A stretch of 64,000 bases of DNA from Diplolepis rosae. Its lineage: Eukaryota; Arthropoda; Insecta; Hymenoptera; Diplolepididae. A program made the translations under genes and the position numbers. Location of the stretch: assembly GCA_030998225.1 (NCBI GenBank), contig JAPYXD010000727.1:2976001-3040000 (forward strand), read 5' to 3'. The notes below the pieces were generated by a model. That model made no database searches, had not been told where the DNA came from, and saw nothing but the letters and a program-made list of their open reading frames with translations. This document shows, in pieces, positions 1-12,351 of the stretch. The first letter of the stretch is position 1. Each line of letters opens with the position of its first letter.

Positions 1-161
1 CTAAGTAAGTCTAAGATTGACATGCACGCAGCACGCCAGAAAGATTTATTTAAAAGTTTTATTTGACGTTTCATTAAATTCTATAATAAGATCTTCTTAT
101 ATATGCAATAGAAGTGATCTGGCCTTTAACTTGAGACACAGCAAGTAAAACATATAAGTTA

Positions 162-343
162 CTCTCTATAAATCTGAATCAGTCAAATTTTCACTGATTG
201 AATCAGTGATTTGCCTTTTCACTGTCAAATCAGTCAAATAATCAGTGAAATTTGATTGATTTACAGTAACCTCTTTTTAGCTATTTGAATCAGTCAAATT
301 TCACCGATAATCAGTAGATTTTGACTGATTCAAATTCAGAGAG
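162..343. mobile_element. TA-flanked foldback MITE
   Basis: Left end CTCTCTATAAATCTGAATCA is mirrored by a right end whose reverse complement reads CTCTCTGAATTTGAATCAGT. The interior repeats the word AATCAGTCAAAT and its complement several times. A TA dinucleotide lies on each side (160-161 and 344-345), as expected for Tc1/mariner-type target duplication. No coding capacity. The family is unknown. Confidence 0.6.
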
Positions 344-587
344 TATATATTTTTACTAGATCTCGTTTATAGACGTAAATGAAATCTAACCTTAGTGTTA
401 TTCAATTACCGTCCAGTACTCGTGTATAAACACCATAATAGTAAAACATACATAATAAAGGAAAGCGATGAATTGTATATAGAAATACTAAATACTTATG
501 TGCATAATAAAATATAATTTGACTCCTTCCTAAAAACTGAATATGTTTTTATTTTATAACCTTTAAAATTGACCACAACTTACCTTT

Positions 588-868
588 TGAGTATCCCTGA
601 TATTGAAGTTAAATATCTGGGATATTCAACTTTAGTATCTCAGGCGTACAAGTTTACTGATGAGGATATTCACGAGTTTAGTACCTTGAATACTTATTTT
701 TAATATCTGAGATAATCAAGCTCAATATCTCAAATACTAATGGTTAATATCTGTTTCCAATATCTGTAGTTATTAAAGTAGAATATCTAGATGTTTGTCA
801 CATATAGCTGAATGTTAATGACATTGTGCCTCAATATCTAGATATTATGGGTCAATATCCATTTTTCT
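588..868. repeat. AATATCT-rich repeat cluster
   Basis: The heptamer AATATCT occurs about seven times on the plus strand in roughly 280 bp, along with GATATT on the same strand. Spacing is irregular, so this is a degenerate array rather than a clean tandem repeat. The right edge runs into TTTTTCTCCGTA, similar to the ends of the CACGG-type foldbacks elsewhere in the window, so it may be the body of an old element. Confidence 0.4.
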
Positions 869-1277
869 CCGTATACACTTCAAAAAATCATACAATATAA
901 CACTCACTACAATATATTATGTATATCGGACTCTATATATAGTTAATGTTGTGGTTTTCATTTTCGAAACCTCAGCCTCTGTTTATTTAAATGAAGAAAT
1001 TGGCATTACATTTCGAAGAACGATGACTAGCTTAAATAACGTTTATGCAAATAAAGTTTCAGAATGGTACAAATCATTGAATGATATAGATCTTATAGAA
1101 GCATGTATAGCACATCAATAATTTATAAATCTGAAGTGCCTTATCTCGATTAAATCATTCTTGTGGGTATTTCAATGACCCACATGAATTGCAGGTTATA
1201 CTCTATCATTCCACAGCTAACTATATACAGTTAGAAGAAGCTCACATCAAACCTATTTAAAAGAAAACAATCTTATA

Positions 1278-1545
1278 CAGGGCCGAATCTACCATATAAG
1301 CGAAATAGACAACCGCCTATAAGGGCGGCAAAATTCGGGGTCGGCAAAGTCGGGGTGAAATTTCCATTTTTATAACGAAAAATCGATGGAAAAAATATCC
1401 ATCTTAACTGGAAAATCTTAATTTTTATTAATTTAATCGCAAAAATATTTATAACTCCAGATTGCTTAATATAAAGATATGGGCGTAATATGGACGTAAA
1501 TATTTATTCTGCCTATAGGGCGCCAAATTGTCTTAAGCCGGCCCT
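1278..1545. mobile_element. hAT-type MITE (CAGGGCCGG ends)
   Basis: Begins CAGGGCCGAATCTACC and ends AAGCCGGCCCTG, so the termini are imperfect inverted repeats of the hAT pattern (CAG-GG...). The flanks ATCTTATA and GTATTATA match at 6 of 8 positions, compatible with a decayed 8-bp hAT target duplication. The 268-bp body has no coding capacity. Confidence 0.6.
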
Positions 1546-2678
1546 GGTATTATAAAAAGAAGGAAACTTAAAAAATTACAAATAGTCTAATGGTTCTGAC
1601 AAAGAAAGAGAAGTTCCAATTAAAAGGTGACCTGAGGCGCAGATCAGACAAATTTGAAAAGTAACTTTCATTACAGTGTGGATCACCTCGATTTTGTCCT
1701 TGATCGATGCACATAAAGAACACTATTGTCTCTTGTTCGGAGTAAAAGGATGTCCTTCTTCCTTCTACAAAATAGGTCGATTAATTATTTGTTCTAGTTC
1801 TTTTAAAATCTAAGACTGGTACGGAAACAAAATTACTATAAAAGTTTCAAATGAATGTTTTTCTTAGAATCAGCAATTAACACCTCAGGTTGACAAAGCA
1901 GATTTCATTTCTGGTAGAAGTAAAATAATCCGCAATGTGGTTGAAATATTAAATTTCGCCTATATGAGTATTGTGTGGGTGTTTAAATTTTGCAATGGAC
2001 ATTTTTTGCCTCAAAAGTGAGTCTTTCAACCCGCGTCCAATTTCAACGTTCACCTGAGTCGTTTTACTATACTAGTGGATTTGCCGTGCGCGAGAAGATT
2101 TGCCTACGGCAGAATGATGACAGCATACTTGCATATGAGACAACATAACTGTATAGATACGTGTTGTGTACACACTCTACATATAACATATATATTGTAT
2201 GAATGTGTGGTAAGTATAACGGAATTTCTTTCGGGTCACTGCAAAATGGGTGTTCAAAAGAAAGGAACTGCGGGAGCGACTGGAAAAAAAGTTTAAAGAT
2301 CACTTAACTTTAAACATTTACCAACTTATCAATTACTGTTTCAGACTCAAAGAGATGTCTCTGAAGATTGTAAATATTTTTCACTTCCTTTTCCTTTAAA
2401 AGATTTATATTGTTCGATGTTCGGCTTCGAAGAACATGAAGCACAATTTCAATTGGAAATTGAAGATTAAACATATCTTCACAGTTAGAAGTAAAATTGC
2501 GAAAAATTTATTGAATTTTCTGAATTTTTTCTTAATATTATCAAACTTGACTGAATTTTCATAAAATGTATCTTAGAATTATGAAACTGTAACAAAATTG
2601 TTATAAAATGTATTATAAAATTACGAAACTGTAACAAAATTTTCAGTTACATGTAACTGCATAAAACTTAATCAGTTA
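1546..2678. other. Intergenic, no gene seen
   Basis: Two small overlapping open frames on opposite strands near 2067-2303 are low-complexity and have no recognisable motif or splice context. Nothing else was found before the inverted-repeat element that starts at 2679. Confidence 0.5.
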
Positions 2679-3192
2679 CACTGTTAGAAATTTCTGTATT
2701 AAACTTCCATTACATGTAATGGAAGTTTTTTTTAGTAACGTATATTAAATTAAAAATACTTTCATTTAAAAAAATACAAACGTTTATTTGAATTTTAATA
2801 CACATGTGTATATGCCTTAATAATATTTGTTAATTTTAATATATTTTGATTGAAAAGGTATTAAATTTAATATGAATGTATATCAATTTTTCATAATATA
2901 CAAATCTATCAATTTTCATTTACCACTTGTATATTAAAGTCTATTAAAATTAATAAGATTTTTAACAGTGTACCCAAAACGTTAAATTACTCCTATTATG
3001 AGTTTCAGAATTTCCAGATAAAAATATCAGAATATTCAACAGTTTGTAATTGAAAATTAAGAAATTATTGCCTAAAATTAACTAAAAAGTAATCAAATTT
3101 TCTGAAATTCTATATTAATTTTACGAAACTGTTAATGAATAAAACTCAAGTCATGTGTTTCAGGAAATTACGGTAGAAATTTTCTAACAGTG
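2679..3192. mobile_element. CACTGTTAGAAA-ended element, copy A
   Basis: Starts CACTGTTAGAAATTT after a TA and ends AAATTTTCTAACAGTG. The interior contains the palindrome CCATTACATGTAATGG and runs such as TTTTACGAAACTGT that recur in copy B at 3717-4354. The 3' flank is AT rather than TA, so the right target base pair may have mutated. Non-coding. Confidence 0.5.
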
Positions 3193-3716
3193 ATTTAGTT
3201 TATTTCCCAATAAATCTTCAATCAAATTTTAAAAATGCTCTCTAAATATAAATTGATAAAAATTTGAATTAATTTTTAGTCATTGTTTACTGATAAGTTG
3301 TGAAAAATATTATATTTACTAATCAAGTTAGTAGAATTTCATCAATTTGAATTAATGGTTCACTTTATATTAATTTAGATTTAGAAAGTGAAGTGTTGTT
3401 AAATTGTTTTGAAGCAAAAGGCTGTTCAATAAAACCATTAAAAATCAGTGCTGCTGTTTATGTTTAGATCAAATTGAAGATACAGGGCCAATTATTATGT
3501 TCTGAGGATTTTTTTTACTATATCGAGGGCAGCTGGACGTTGTGGGCAGCTGCCATCTGATTTGAAAAGATTAAGGAGGTGCTCAAAAAGCAAGAATAGG
3601 GTTCAGGTAAGCATGTTTCTAGACCTGAAAGAGACAAAAGATGAACAGCAGGTTGCACAGAGTAGGTACATATAAAAACTCTTCTCTAGATCTTGGAAGC
3701 TGTATGCGAAAAAGTA
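3193..3716. other. Spacer between two related elements, no gene seen
   Basis: AT-rich sequence with a short plus open frame at 3641-3886 that runs into copy B of the repeat and resembles no protein I know. No other structure was noticed. Confidence 0.4.
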
Positions 3717-4354
3717 CACTGTTAGAAATGTTCGGATGTTTACAACATTTTTATGTTACAAAGGTAATAAGTATAAAAAAAATCTGTCAACATAATTTGT
3801 TGCAAATTCCACAAACGGACAATTTGAAATTTCAAAAAGCAAGATCAGTTAAGAAATTTAAAAAAATGTCCACAAAAACCATATGAAATTTTTTTATACA
3901 TTTTCTTCGTCAAGTTTCTTACTTGAAATGCGAGATATCGTCCATTTATTGGTCTCTCTTAAAACACCTGGGTAAACTACAAATTGGAGAAAAAATTGTT
4001 TACAAAAAGTCTGTTTTAGCGGTCCAGTTCAACCTTAAAACCACCAAACTGTAAAAGAATTTTTATAAAATTTATCATAAAATTACGAAACTGCAACAAA
4101 ATTTTCATCTAAATGTAACTCCATAAAAGTTTAATTACCCAAAACGTTAAATCATTCCTGTTAAAGTTTCAGAATTTCCAGATACAAGTATCAGAATATT
4201 CAACAGTTTGCAACGGGAAATTAAGAATTTGTTTATCAAATTTTCTAAAAATTAACTGAATTTTCTGAAATTCTATCTTAATTTTACGAAACTGTAACTG
4301 AATAGAACTCCAGTCACGTGTTTCGGGAAGTTACGGTTGAAATTTCTAACAGTG
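3717..4354. mobile_element. CACTGTTAGAAA-ended element, copy B
   Basis: TA-flanked (3715-3716 and 4355-4356). It begins CACTGTTAGAAATG and ends GAAATTTCTAACAGTG, and shares long stretches with copy A (for example AGAATTTCCAGATA and CAGAATATTCAACAGTTTG). Length 638 bp, non-coding. Two diverged copies one kilobase apart define a TA-targeting MITE family of unknown class. Confidence 0.6.
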
Positions 4355-7278
4355 TATAAAAAATAAGGAAATAAATAAATATCAATCTTGTTAGTTATTC
4401 TTTGAAAAGAATTTGATTGAAAGAACGTATATAATAAAAGATGTGAAATTATGTTCCATAAATAAAGTTAGACCGTTATATGTCAATACTATTATAATTT
4501 TATTCAAGGAAGTTGATCTCGGACAAACATTCATGTAAAAAGAGAAGATAAAGAGCCAAAGATAATGATTTCTAGTAGCATGTAGCATTGAGAATACCGC
4601 AAACGTTTTGCAGTTCTTCGTTCTTAAATCTGAAAGAAATCACTATACAAAAAGAAATAAAATATTAGCGGTGGACCGCGAGGATGAACGTGACTTAGAA
4701 GAACCAAAAGGTGATTTGCATACACACTTCAATCTAGACTCTTCAACGAGCTAACGGATCAAGTAAACATAGTTTCAAGTTTTCATATGAAACAAGTAAT
4801 TGTATTATTTTTAATATCATTTCTTTAGCTCTGAAATATCAATCTCTCATGCAAACGGAGCTACTTATGTGAAAAAGTGAAGAGACCATAAAACTTGAGA
4901 GTGAATAAATAAATAATACGTTGAAAATTTGAAGGTATAGCAAACTTTCGAAAATCAGAAAGTGTTTTATTTATTAAATTTTATCTTTCTCATTAACCTT
5001 TCTTATAATTTTTCACTTTATAGGATTTATAACTCCCGAAAGTTAAAAAGTAATATCTTGTTAATGTAAAAACCTGATCTTTTCTTTGAGAAATAAAAAT
5101 AAATATCTCTTTGAGGAAATCAAATATATATTACATATTAATAAGTATTATTATTATATTAATATATATTATAACTTTGATAAATTAAACATTGTGTAAA
5201 CAATGTCTCTGAGTGAACAAAAGTGCATTGTCTGCAGTTTCGAAGGATAACATTAACATTCCGTTATTATTTTTGTAATAAAGAGACCTAAATTTCGAAA
5301 TTTCGTAAACGGTTCGAGAAACGAAAGCTGATAACTTGCAATAAATTATTAAGTAATGATTTACGACTTGGCAAGATGTATCTCTTTATTTCTTTCTAAA
5401 GATAAATATATTCAAACACCTAAACAAATTTTTAATACTCGGTTACTTAATGTTTTTAAAATCAGCATTATATTAGAAAGTTCAAAGTATAGAGTGAAAT
5501 TATATTGCGGTTTTTAAATATTTTAAAAGTAGATTTACAAGCCCGTAGAGACTTGCACGTAGATTTAAAACCACGAGGATGCCGGCCTCGTGGTATTCGA
5601 TGAATGATATAGCCACGTAACAATACCGATCATCTCCAATAAATTAGTATTGTTTGTGCGAACACAAACCAGATGCCAAAGATCACTTACGTGATTTTCA
5701 TATTTTACTGCGAATGGCTGTCATTAAAGTTATTTGGATTATTTTCCGTAAAAACGAATGCAAAAATTAATATTAAGTACTTAATTTCATCAGTAAGAAC
5801 TATTCATTTATATGTGTAATTTATTATGGCTTCCGGTTAATAATATTAATTTGCTAAAAAATAAACAACGTACATAATTACTGTAAATATATTTTAAAAA
5901 GTTAAAAATAATGAAAATGATCTATCTTTTAAATTGAAACATGAATAACCTATAAAATTATTAAACTAAAATTTAGTAACCTCAAAAAATTGTTAGTTCT
6001 GAATAAGTTATTCTAATTGAATAATTGTGTAAATCATACACGAAAAAAACTACTAAAAATCCTTAGAATGTAAGAAGAGCCACCGTCGATTTACTTCTTT
6101 AAGATCCCCACACACACCTAACAATAATCTCTTATTTAATGAACACATAAACTTCTACATATACCCTAATCAATCATAAATGAAAAGAAAAATGAAAACA
6201 CCAGTCAGCTGACTCACCATTTTTTATGACACGTTCTAAAATCGCAGGTACGTCTTCAGTTACATATCCGGGTAAAACTGAAGCTCGAATTCCAGCCAGG
6301 CGGTCATCAACATTAACCAACACAACACTTCAGCACTTTTTCATTCAATAAAATAGATTAAAAGATAAAAACAAAAAACACGTTTTATAAAATGCACCAA
6401 CGCTTCATTGCCTGACAGTGACGAAATGTTGGCGCGAGCGCCGAAGCAAGATCGAATTAAACATCACCAATCTTGAGGAAAATCTAAGAACTGATTTTTC
6501 TCCCTTTGACACTATTCACGAGATCACAACGAGAATCCAAGTGTTGGCGAAGGCATGAACTTGTTGCCTGATCGCAGCAGGTTTATCTTATTATCAATAC
6601 AGATGCTCCCGAAGAGTTCTGAATGCCAGGAATTAAGAGGAGAACTGAGGGAAACGACGGATTTTCAACCTGGCGAACATCGACTGAGCTCGCGACCGGC
6701 AGGTAGGTGGCCAAGAGCCCCTCCACTCAACCGCTCTCCGTTCTCCGTCCTCTAAACTTTTCCTTGGCTTCAGTTTGCCTTTACTTGCTTGTTCTGTCTT
6801 TTTGATTCACTTCTCACACGGTGGCGAACCACGGCAAACTATGCTGCTAAAGCAATAAGGGTGGGGCTGCAACTGGTATACCCACTGCACAAAAGTGCAG
6901 TGGGTTTCAACTCGTGGGGCTATACCTGAAAAGGTCACCTTCTATGACATTCATTTCAGAAACTCACTCAAAAGGATACGCTTGCCGATTTCTACTCTAC
7001 ATCAGAAGCCCCTTGCGTTACAGATCTAAAATCCTTAGTTCAGTTTCTTCGCCATTTTCCACCCATTTTCTACCCTGTCCTAATCATGCTTCTTATAATT
7101 TATTTCTCTTATAGGGTACATGAACTTTTAGTTTTAATTTTCATATGTACTAATTTAATATGGCATTAAAAATAGAACTTTCTAAAATGAATGGTAGTAG
7201 AGACCTGAGATAGCTTAAGAATGAAGGTAGGTGAATTACGCTTGCAGAAAGATACGAGCGAAAGTGTTAAGAAAATGT
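4355..7278. other. Intergenic region with a GC-richer patch; no firm gene
   Basis: Mostly AT-rich. Noted items: a perfect 9-bp hairpin ACCACGAGG/CCTCGTGGT at 5570-5594; a GC-richer patch at about 6400-6760 that could be an old promoter or first-exon region; and a 10-bp-stem hairpin CCCACTGCAC/GTGCAGTGGG at 6881-6904. On the minus strand an exon-like open stretch at 6218-6329 ends at a good GTGAGT donor but lacks an in-frame ATG and a convincing acceptor, so no gene is called. Confidence 0.4.
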
Positions 7279-7282
7279 TTAA

Positions 7283-8524
7283 GGGGAGGTTGCAGTACTT
7301 AACGATGAAAAAATCGATTTTTTGTTTCTTGCAAAATTCGCATCCTTAAAGTATTGAAAACACGTGGGTAAAAGGATATTTTATTATTTTCATGTATAAA
7401 ATATTTTTGAAATCACAGCCGGTTCAAACTTCAAACTTTGAATGCGTTTTTCTGAAAACAGTCTTTTTCGGCATGTGGGGCACTCTACAGCTTGACCGAA
7501 TGAACCGATTCATATATACCTTCGTGAAAATAAAAGGAAATTGAATTTGCAGGGCCTTATGGAAACAATTTTGGTCAAAAATTGAATTAGAAATCATTTT
7601 TCCGCCTGTTGCAGCTGAAAAAATTGGGCGGAACTATTGATTTTTTCTCAAACAGCTACCATTTTTTTATCGAGGTGTCTTTGAAAAAAGCAATAACGAT
7701 AAAGCCCCCTAAATTTGGCCTACTTTAATAATTTTTAACGTTTTTTTATTTCGGATAAACTGTCAAGGCTGTGGAACGCCCCGCGCAGACTTAAGGTGGC
7801 TTGAGCGTTTGGTGTCGTATGAAGTGAGGGGCACCGTGGGGGCACGTGTTACATAAATGCTCATTGCTACTTATTTTTTTAATAATCATATGTATTATAG
7901 TTACATCTGAGTAGAAGGGTAAGAAATCACAGAAATGTCCCCTGAAAAAAGTGATAGTAAAAATTTATTACATAGTTTCACCTCGAGGCGGTTTTTTATA
8001 TTCTGTACTTTTCTCGCAATTTTCTCTTGATTGAAGTCGTCAACCCTTTGATTTTATAATACTAATAGATTCCTCGAAATCGAAAGTACTATTATATATT
8101 TGATTTATGGGGACTTGTGTTTTGTTCCGGAGTTTCGCCGATTTTGCTGAGGAATCCCATAAGACTACGTGTTAAACTGACATTTTTTCGGTAGCGATTT
8201 TTTCGGCATTGACATCGTCAACCACGGTATTTCTTTTTTCCAAATGAATCTAGCATATTTTATTAAGATAAACTCTAAGTTTCAGAGCAATCTGTAATTT
8301 TTTTCAAAAACGCTCAAGCCACCTTAAATACATCGGGTATGGTTTTATTTGATACAAGCTATAAAGCCATTTTTTATTTTATTTTTTTCACAAAATAAAA
8401 ATTTATTGTCTACTGATAGAGGAATCAAATACATAAACACTCATTTCCAGAAGTAGTAATTTTATATCACTAAAAAATTCTCAAATTTCATGCATTTTTC
8501 ATGTCAAAGAACTTCAACCTCCCC
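7283..8524. mobile_element. TTAA-flanked element (GGGGAGGTTG ends)
   Basis: Termini GGGGAGGTTG and CAACCTCCCC are perfect inverted repeats and sit directly inside TTAA on both sides (7279-7282 and 8525-8528), the target signature of piggyBac-type elements. No transposase frame is present, so it is non-autonomous. A second TTAA element (7795-8323) is inserted in its interior. Confidence 0.65.
7795..8323. mobile_element. Nested TTAA-flanked MITE (GGTGGCTTGAGCG ends)
   Basis: Ends GGTGGCTTGAGCGTTT and AAACGCTCAAGCCACC are perfect inverted repeats immediately inside TTAA (7791-7794 and 8324-8327). It lies within the larger TTAA element at 7283-8524, so it inserted later. The 529-bp body is non-coding. 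Confidence 0.65.
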
Positions 8525-9030
8525 TTAATATAACTCCAGAATAAATGCAAAGTCCTTTTCGAAAACTTGAGTCTTTAAACTGGTTTATATTATAAGTCAC
8601 AAACCGTAATTTGAATCTGCTCAAAATTGATCGATGATGTTTAAATTAAGCTAAATTGTCTACTCGACTATATACAGGATATTTCTTTATATTCAAACTG
8701 CTTTTTTATTGTTAAAAAATCGAAAATTCTTTAGTGTCGCTAAAATTACAATTTTTGTAATTTTAGACAAATTCTGCGTATGCATATCCACTTTTACTGT
8801 TCAATTAAGTTTCAAGAAAAAACATTAAGAATATTTCTGTTCTTTTTATCAGTCAACCTTTCACTTTATAGGCATACTTTTAGATTTTGTTATATTTACC
8901 TAAAAATTATATACATATAATTAATTTTCAGTTTCTTTATTAAACCTAATTTTAGAAAATTCATAATTATCAATGTTGTTGATATAATTTTATATTATTT
9001 CCGTATTTTTGGCAACTTTTAATAAACTAC

Positions 9031-11455
9031 CTATACTATAGCAGTAGCAACTGTATCATAATCATCTTCATCCTCGTCATCCTTCACGGGTTCCATTTCC
9101 TTTATGTATTTCTCGTGATCAATTTTCAATTGCTCTGCACTTGGTGGACATTTTATTCGGATTCTAGAAATTAAATGATGGTTTCATAAATACGGAACTT
9201 TACAGTTTAGAAAAATATTGAAATTAAGGCATTACTACGTGATGTCGGTAATTGCAATTACAGTATCTAAGGTTATTCAAACATTATTGGCTAAAATAGA
9301 TTTTTGCTAGCAGACTGGCCTTCTTGGCTCTTTTGTTCATGTCTGTCTAGTACTGAAAATCCACTTCAGTTATTATTTTTTAAATAATGTTACCACATGG
9401 TTAGCCCACGGCCTTAAGACTAATTTTGCAAAAAATTTACCTCGTAATGAAAGGACCAGGCCTTTTCGGTCTATGAGAGTCTACATCTTCAATAAGAGCT
9501 TTGAAGTTTTCTTCTAATTGCTTTTCATCCATGTCCAGCTGAAATTTTTTGCATAATGAAGTATATTTACAAATTGATATGTATTTACTTTAAAAATAAA
9601 AAAATAATTTCACTTCGATTACTTTTAAAACTATCTCACCGTCCCAAAAGTAACTTCAGTTGTGCCATATTGTGGAAAGTTCAGATGTGGAGTACAGGTA
9701 TATTTTACACCATACAAATGTTTGTATATCATATTTGTAAGATTAGGTCCCAAAGTGCCTAGAATCCCAATTTTTTTGTTGGAATGTGTAGAACAATTGA
9801 TATTTTACTAAAGATAATTCAAAACATATATGTAGAAAAAAATTTAATTCTTAGTAATTTTTAAAATAATAATAAGGATGACTTTTTAATTCCAGAAGTT
9901 TTTAAACTCAAATACTAATTAATAAGACTTCTACTAATGACACAAAAACATTAAGTAATTCAGTAAAATCTTTCTTTTTTTGACCTTCACATATTTTCTT
10001 CTATTTTTATTAAAAATAAAAATTAATTGAGAAATCTTTTTAAATAGTTTTTAAACATTAAACATTTTATTTTGCAGTTAATGAGCAGTAATTTATAATA
10101 GATCATGAGAAATTTGACTAACCCATTTTTAAACTTGGAAAATTTCTCTTCATTATACCCTTTAAGCACAACAAATCTGCTAAAAGACTAGGATGGGCTA
10201 CTACTGTATGGAAGTCCGCTATAGACATTTCTCCGATCTAAACAAAATATGTAACAAAAAACACATCATTTAGGGGCAATTGTAATGACTACATAATAAA
10301 ATATTAACATCAGTACCCTAATTAGCCTTATTATATCAGTCCCAGCTACAAATGTTGCGCCCGCTTCACGAGCTTCTTCCTGCTGTTCTGGAGTCTTAGC
10401 AAAAGCCAGGATAGTACGATGTTCTCCTATCTCAAATTTATGTGGTATAGCAACTAAACCACTGAAAGCGCCAACATATTTATCCTTCTTTACTCCCTGT
10501 TAAAAAATAATGTTTTATTTTTAAATTATTTAGAGAAAGACAATTGAAGAACCATTAGAATTAATGGAAAGGATCCTTTACCTCCATACTTAGTTCAACA
10601 TTAGCCTTGATATATGCCTTTGGAACATTATACATTGTCGGGTGAAGTACTTCGCGATGGCACTGTACAGCTTCTTCGAAAGGATAAATCTTCCATTTAT
10701 AATACTTCGCCACCCAAACATTGTCTGGCGAGACAGAAGACGCTTCACGATACTTGACAGCATCAGGGAGTTCTAATTTACTGTTAAGTACAGAATAAAT
10801 GTTTGTAGCGACAAAAGATTGTATATTTTGATTAATAAATGGAATTATTATTTTATTAGTTATTAAAATTCTATATAACTACAAAAATGACGTTTTATTT
10901 TAAATATATGTCATCTTACCCTTTTTGTTTTCTCAGAATTATCTCTTCTATACCGATCTTTTTCACCTCTACGTTTTTAGCTTTCTTCTTTCTCATCCTT
11001 TCTCTCGTTCCTTTTCTTGCAGCATAATTCCTTGATTGCAATAATGTTCCGCAATAAATATTAAATCCTAAATTCAGTTTATGTACCGAAAATAATCCGG
11101 TTAAAAATCTTCCTGAAAACGGAATACATGAAACAAGTTTTTAAATAATAAATTAAATTTACAACAAAAAAACAACAGTCAATATTATTGTTAGAATAAT
11201 TTTCGTTATAAAATAATAATTAGAGAAAAAATACTCATTCTTCTGATAATGAATAATTTGATGAGATACACTAACTTTGAGGTTATGTATACATTTCAAG
11301 CGTTGCAAGTAAAATAAATACAAAATTCCTGTGTTGCTAATTTAAAGTTTTTACTTCAGAAGGAAACATTTTTTTATGTTTGAAAAATTTACTTAATCAA
11401 AATTGTATGAACTTGTACGGAAAAATGATAAAATAATACCTCCTGAAACAGCCAT
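9031..11455 (-). CDS. mRpL1: Mitochondrial large ribosomal subunit protein uL1m (mRpL1)
   Basis: Protein L1 of the mitochondrial 50S-type subunit; it binds 23S-like rRNA at the L1 stalk. Eight exons on the minus strand, in transcript order: 11440-11455, 10920-11112, 10582-10780, 10317-10496, 10123-10237, 9640-9758, 9441-9538, 9031-9163 (phases agree; 350 aa). The N-terminus (MAVSGGRFLTGLF, then an R/K-rich stretch ARKGTRERMRKKK) fits a mitochondrial presequence. The core shows L1-family signatures: VELSMEGVKKDKYVGAF, then EEAREAGATFVAGTDII, then KRNFPSLKMGTLG, followed by TLDMDEKQLEENF and RPKRPGPFITR near the end. The C-terminus is acidic (EPVKDDEDDYD). The gene is divergent from IARS2. The start ATG lies only three bases from a short foldback repeat. 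The family call is from established L1 motifs; exon edges are inferred from splice consensus and phase. Confidence 0.93.
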
Positions 11456-11458
11456 CAC

Positions 11459-11573
11459 CAGAGTTGGGAAGTTGGGTATAAACGGTTCCCTGCTTCGAGC
11501 TGCTTCGTGTAAAAAACCTCGACTTACGTCAAGTTACGTGTAACCGTATAACCCTGGTTGTTACCCAACTCTT
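11459..11573. mobile_element. Short hAT-like foldback abutting the mRpL1 start codon
   Basis: The left part CAGAGTTGGGAAGTTGGGTA and the right part GGTTGTTACCCAACTCT form an imperfect inverted repeat, with a second pair AAACGGTT/AACCGTAT inside it. The CAGAGTTGGG terminus is the same as the right terminus of the hAT element 50 bp away. No 8-bp duplication is visible. It would form the start of the mRpL1 5' UTR or core promoter. Confidence 0.45.
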
Positions 11574-12078
11574 AAATTCTACTTTGTAGTTTGCAGTTTT
11601 GCACTCATTTGCACTCTCGGCCAGGGTTGTGCAGTGAAACGTCGCTCGAGGTTTTCTACGTAAATTACCTAAGTGAGGTATTTTACGTAGAAAAGCGGTA
11701 AAATACCTAATAAATTACGTGCCAAGATGGCGGCCTCATAGAACTGTATATAACCTCACTTTTTCAAAGTTCCGTTCTCGAAAAGTTTGTTTTAAACGTG
11801 AACATTGATAATTAAACAATATAATCAATGTCGACTAAAAATAAACGGGGGAAAATAAAATCCCACTTCAGGCTTCCATATTGGGAGTTTAAAATTAGCA
11901 TGCGACACCACCGGCCGCAACATAAACCAACAATAATGTCCGACAGTGGTATACATTCATTAACGTTGACATATGGAAATTTAATATTATTCTGCCAATA
12001 AACTTAATAAAAGTGTTTTTAAAAGAGCATATATCTTGTGGCCTATCTATCTTAATTCATTCCTCTTGAGTTTTCAAA

Positions 12079-12351
12079 ATGGAATTTTCACCTCAACAGC
12101 GAAAATCGGAGTGCAGAACAAAATGTTGTGTAAAAGGTTGTGACTCGAGAATGAACAAAAATAAGAACTTAAGTTTCCATGAAGTGCCAGAGAGTGGAAT
12201 TAATATTGAAATCAAAAATTTGTTCGGAAGCCTTGAAATTGTCGACAAAAGAGCAGAGTGGCTTAGAAGATTAAAAATAAAAGATCAGAGCAAGCAAGTG
12301 GTAATTTGCTCAAAGCACTTCGGTCCAGATAATTATTGTTCAAATCGTTGA
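12079..12351 (+). CDS. THAP zinc-finger ORF inside the hAT element
   Basis: A 90-aa frame starting MEFSPQQRKSECRTKCCVKG. It has the C2CH layout of a THAP domain: a CxxxxC-type start (CCVKGC), the FHEVP segment, an invariant-type W in AEWLRRLKI, and the closing CSKHF (C-x2-H). THAP domains bind DNA and occur in P-element transposases and many host regulators. The frame stops shortly after CSKHF, short of the last THAP motif, so it is either a first exon (a GTAATT donor lies inside) or a truncated copy. A decayed relative lies at 34209. It sits upstream of the BED ORF in the same orientation; whether the two are one transcript is unknown. Confidence 0.6.
   Translation: MEFSPQQRKSECRTKCCVKGCDSRMNKNKNLSFHEVPESGINIEIKNLFGSLEIVDKRAEWLRRLKIKDQSKQVVICSKHFGPDNYCSNR

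Larger units (their letters stand above)
1..1277. other. Intergenic AT-rich sequence, no gene seen
   Basis: No open frame here looks coding on either strand and no exon with splice signals was recognised. The stretch contains the TA-flanked foldback at 162-343 and a cluster of AATATCT words at 588-868, annotated separately. The remainder is AT-rich sequence without recognisable structure. Confidence 0.6.

Noticed and set aside
6555..6755. 66-codon plus ORF in the GC-richer patch
   Set aside because: Proline/arginine-rich frame with no splice context or motif; GC content alone explains the lack of stops.
9640..9758. Joining mRpL1 exon 10123-10237 directly to 9441-9538
   Set aside because: Phases disagree; the intermediate exon 9640-9758 restores phase and supplies the expected L1 segment.
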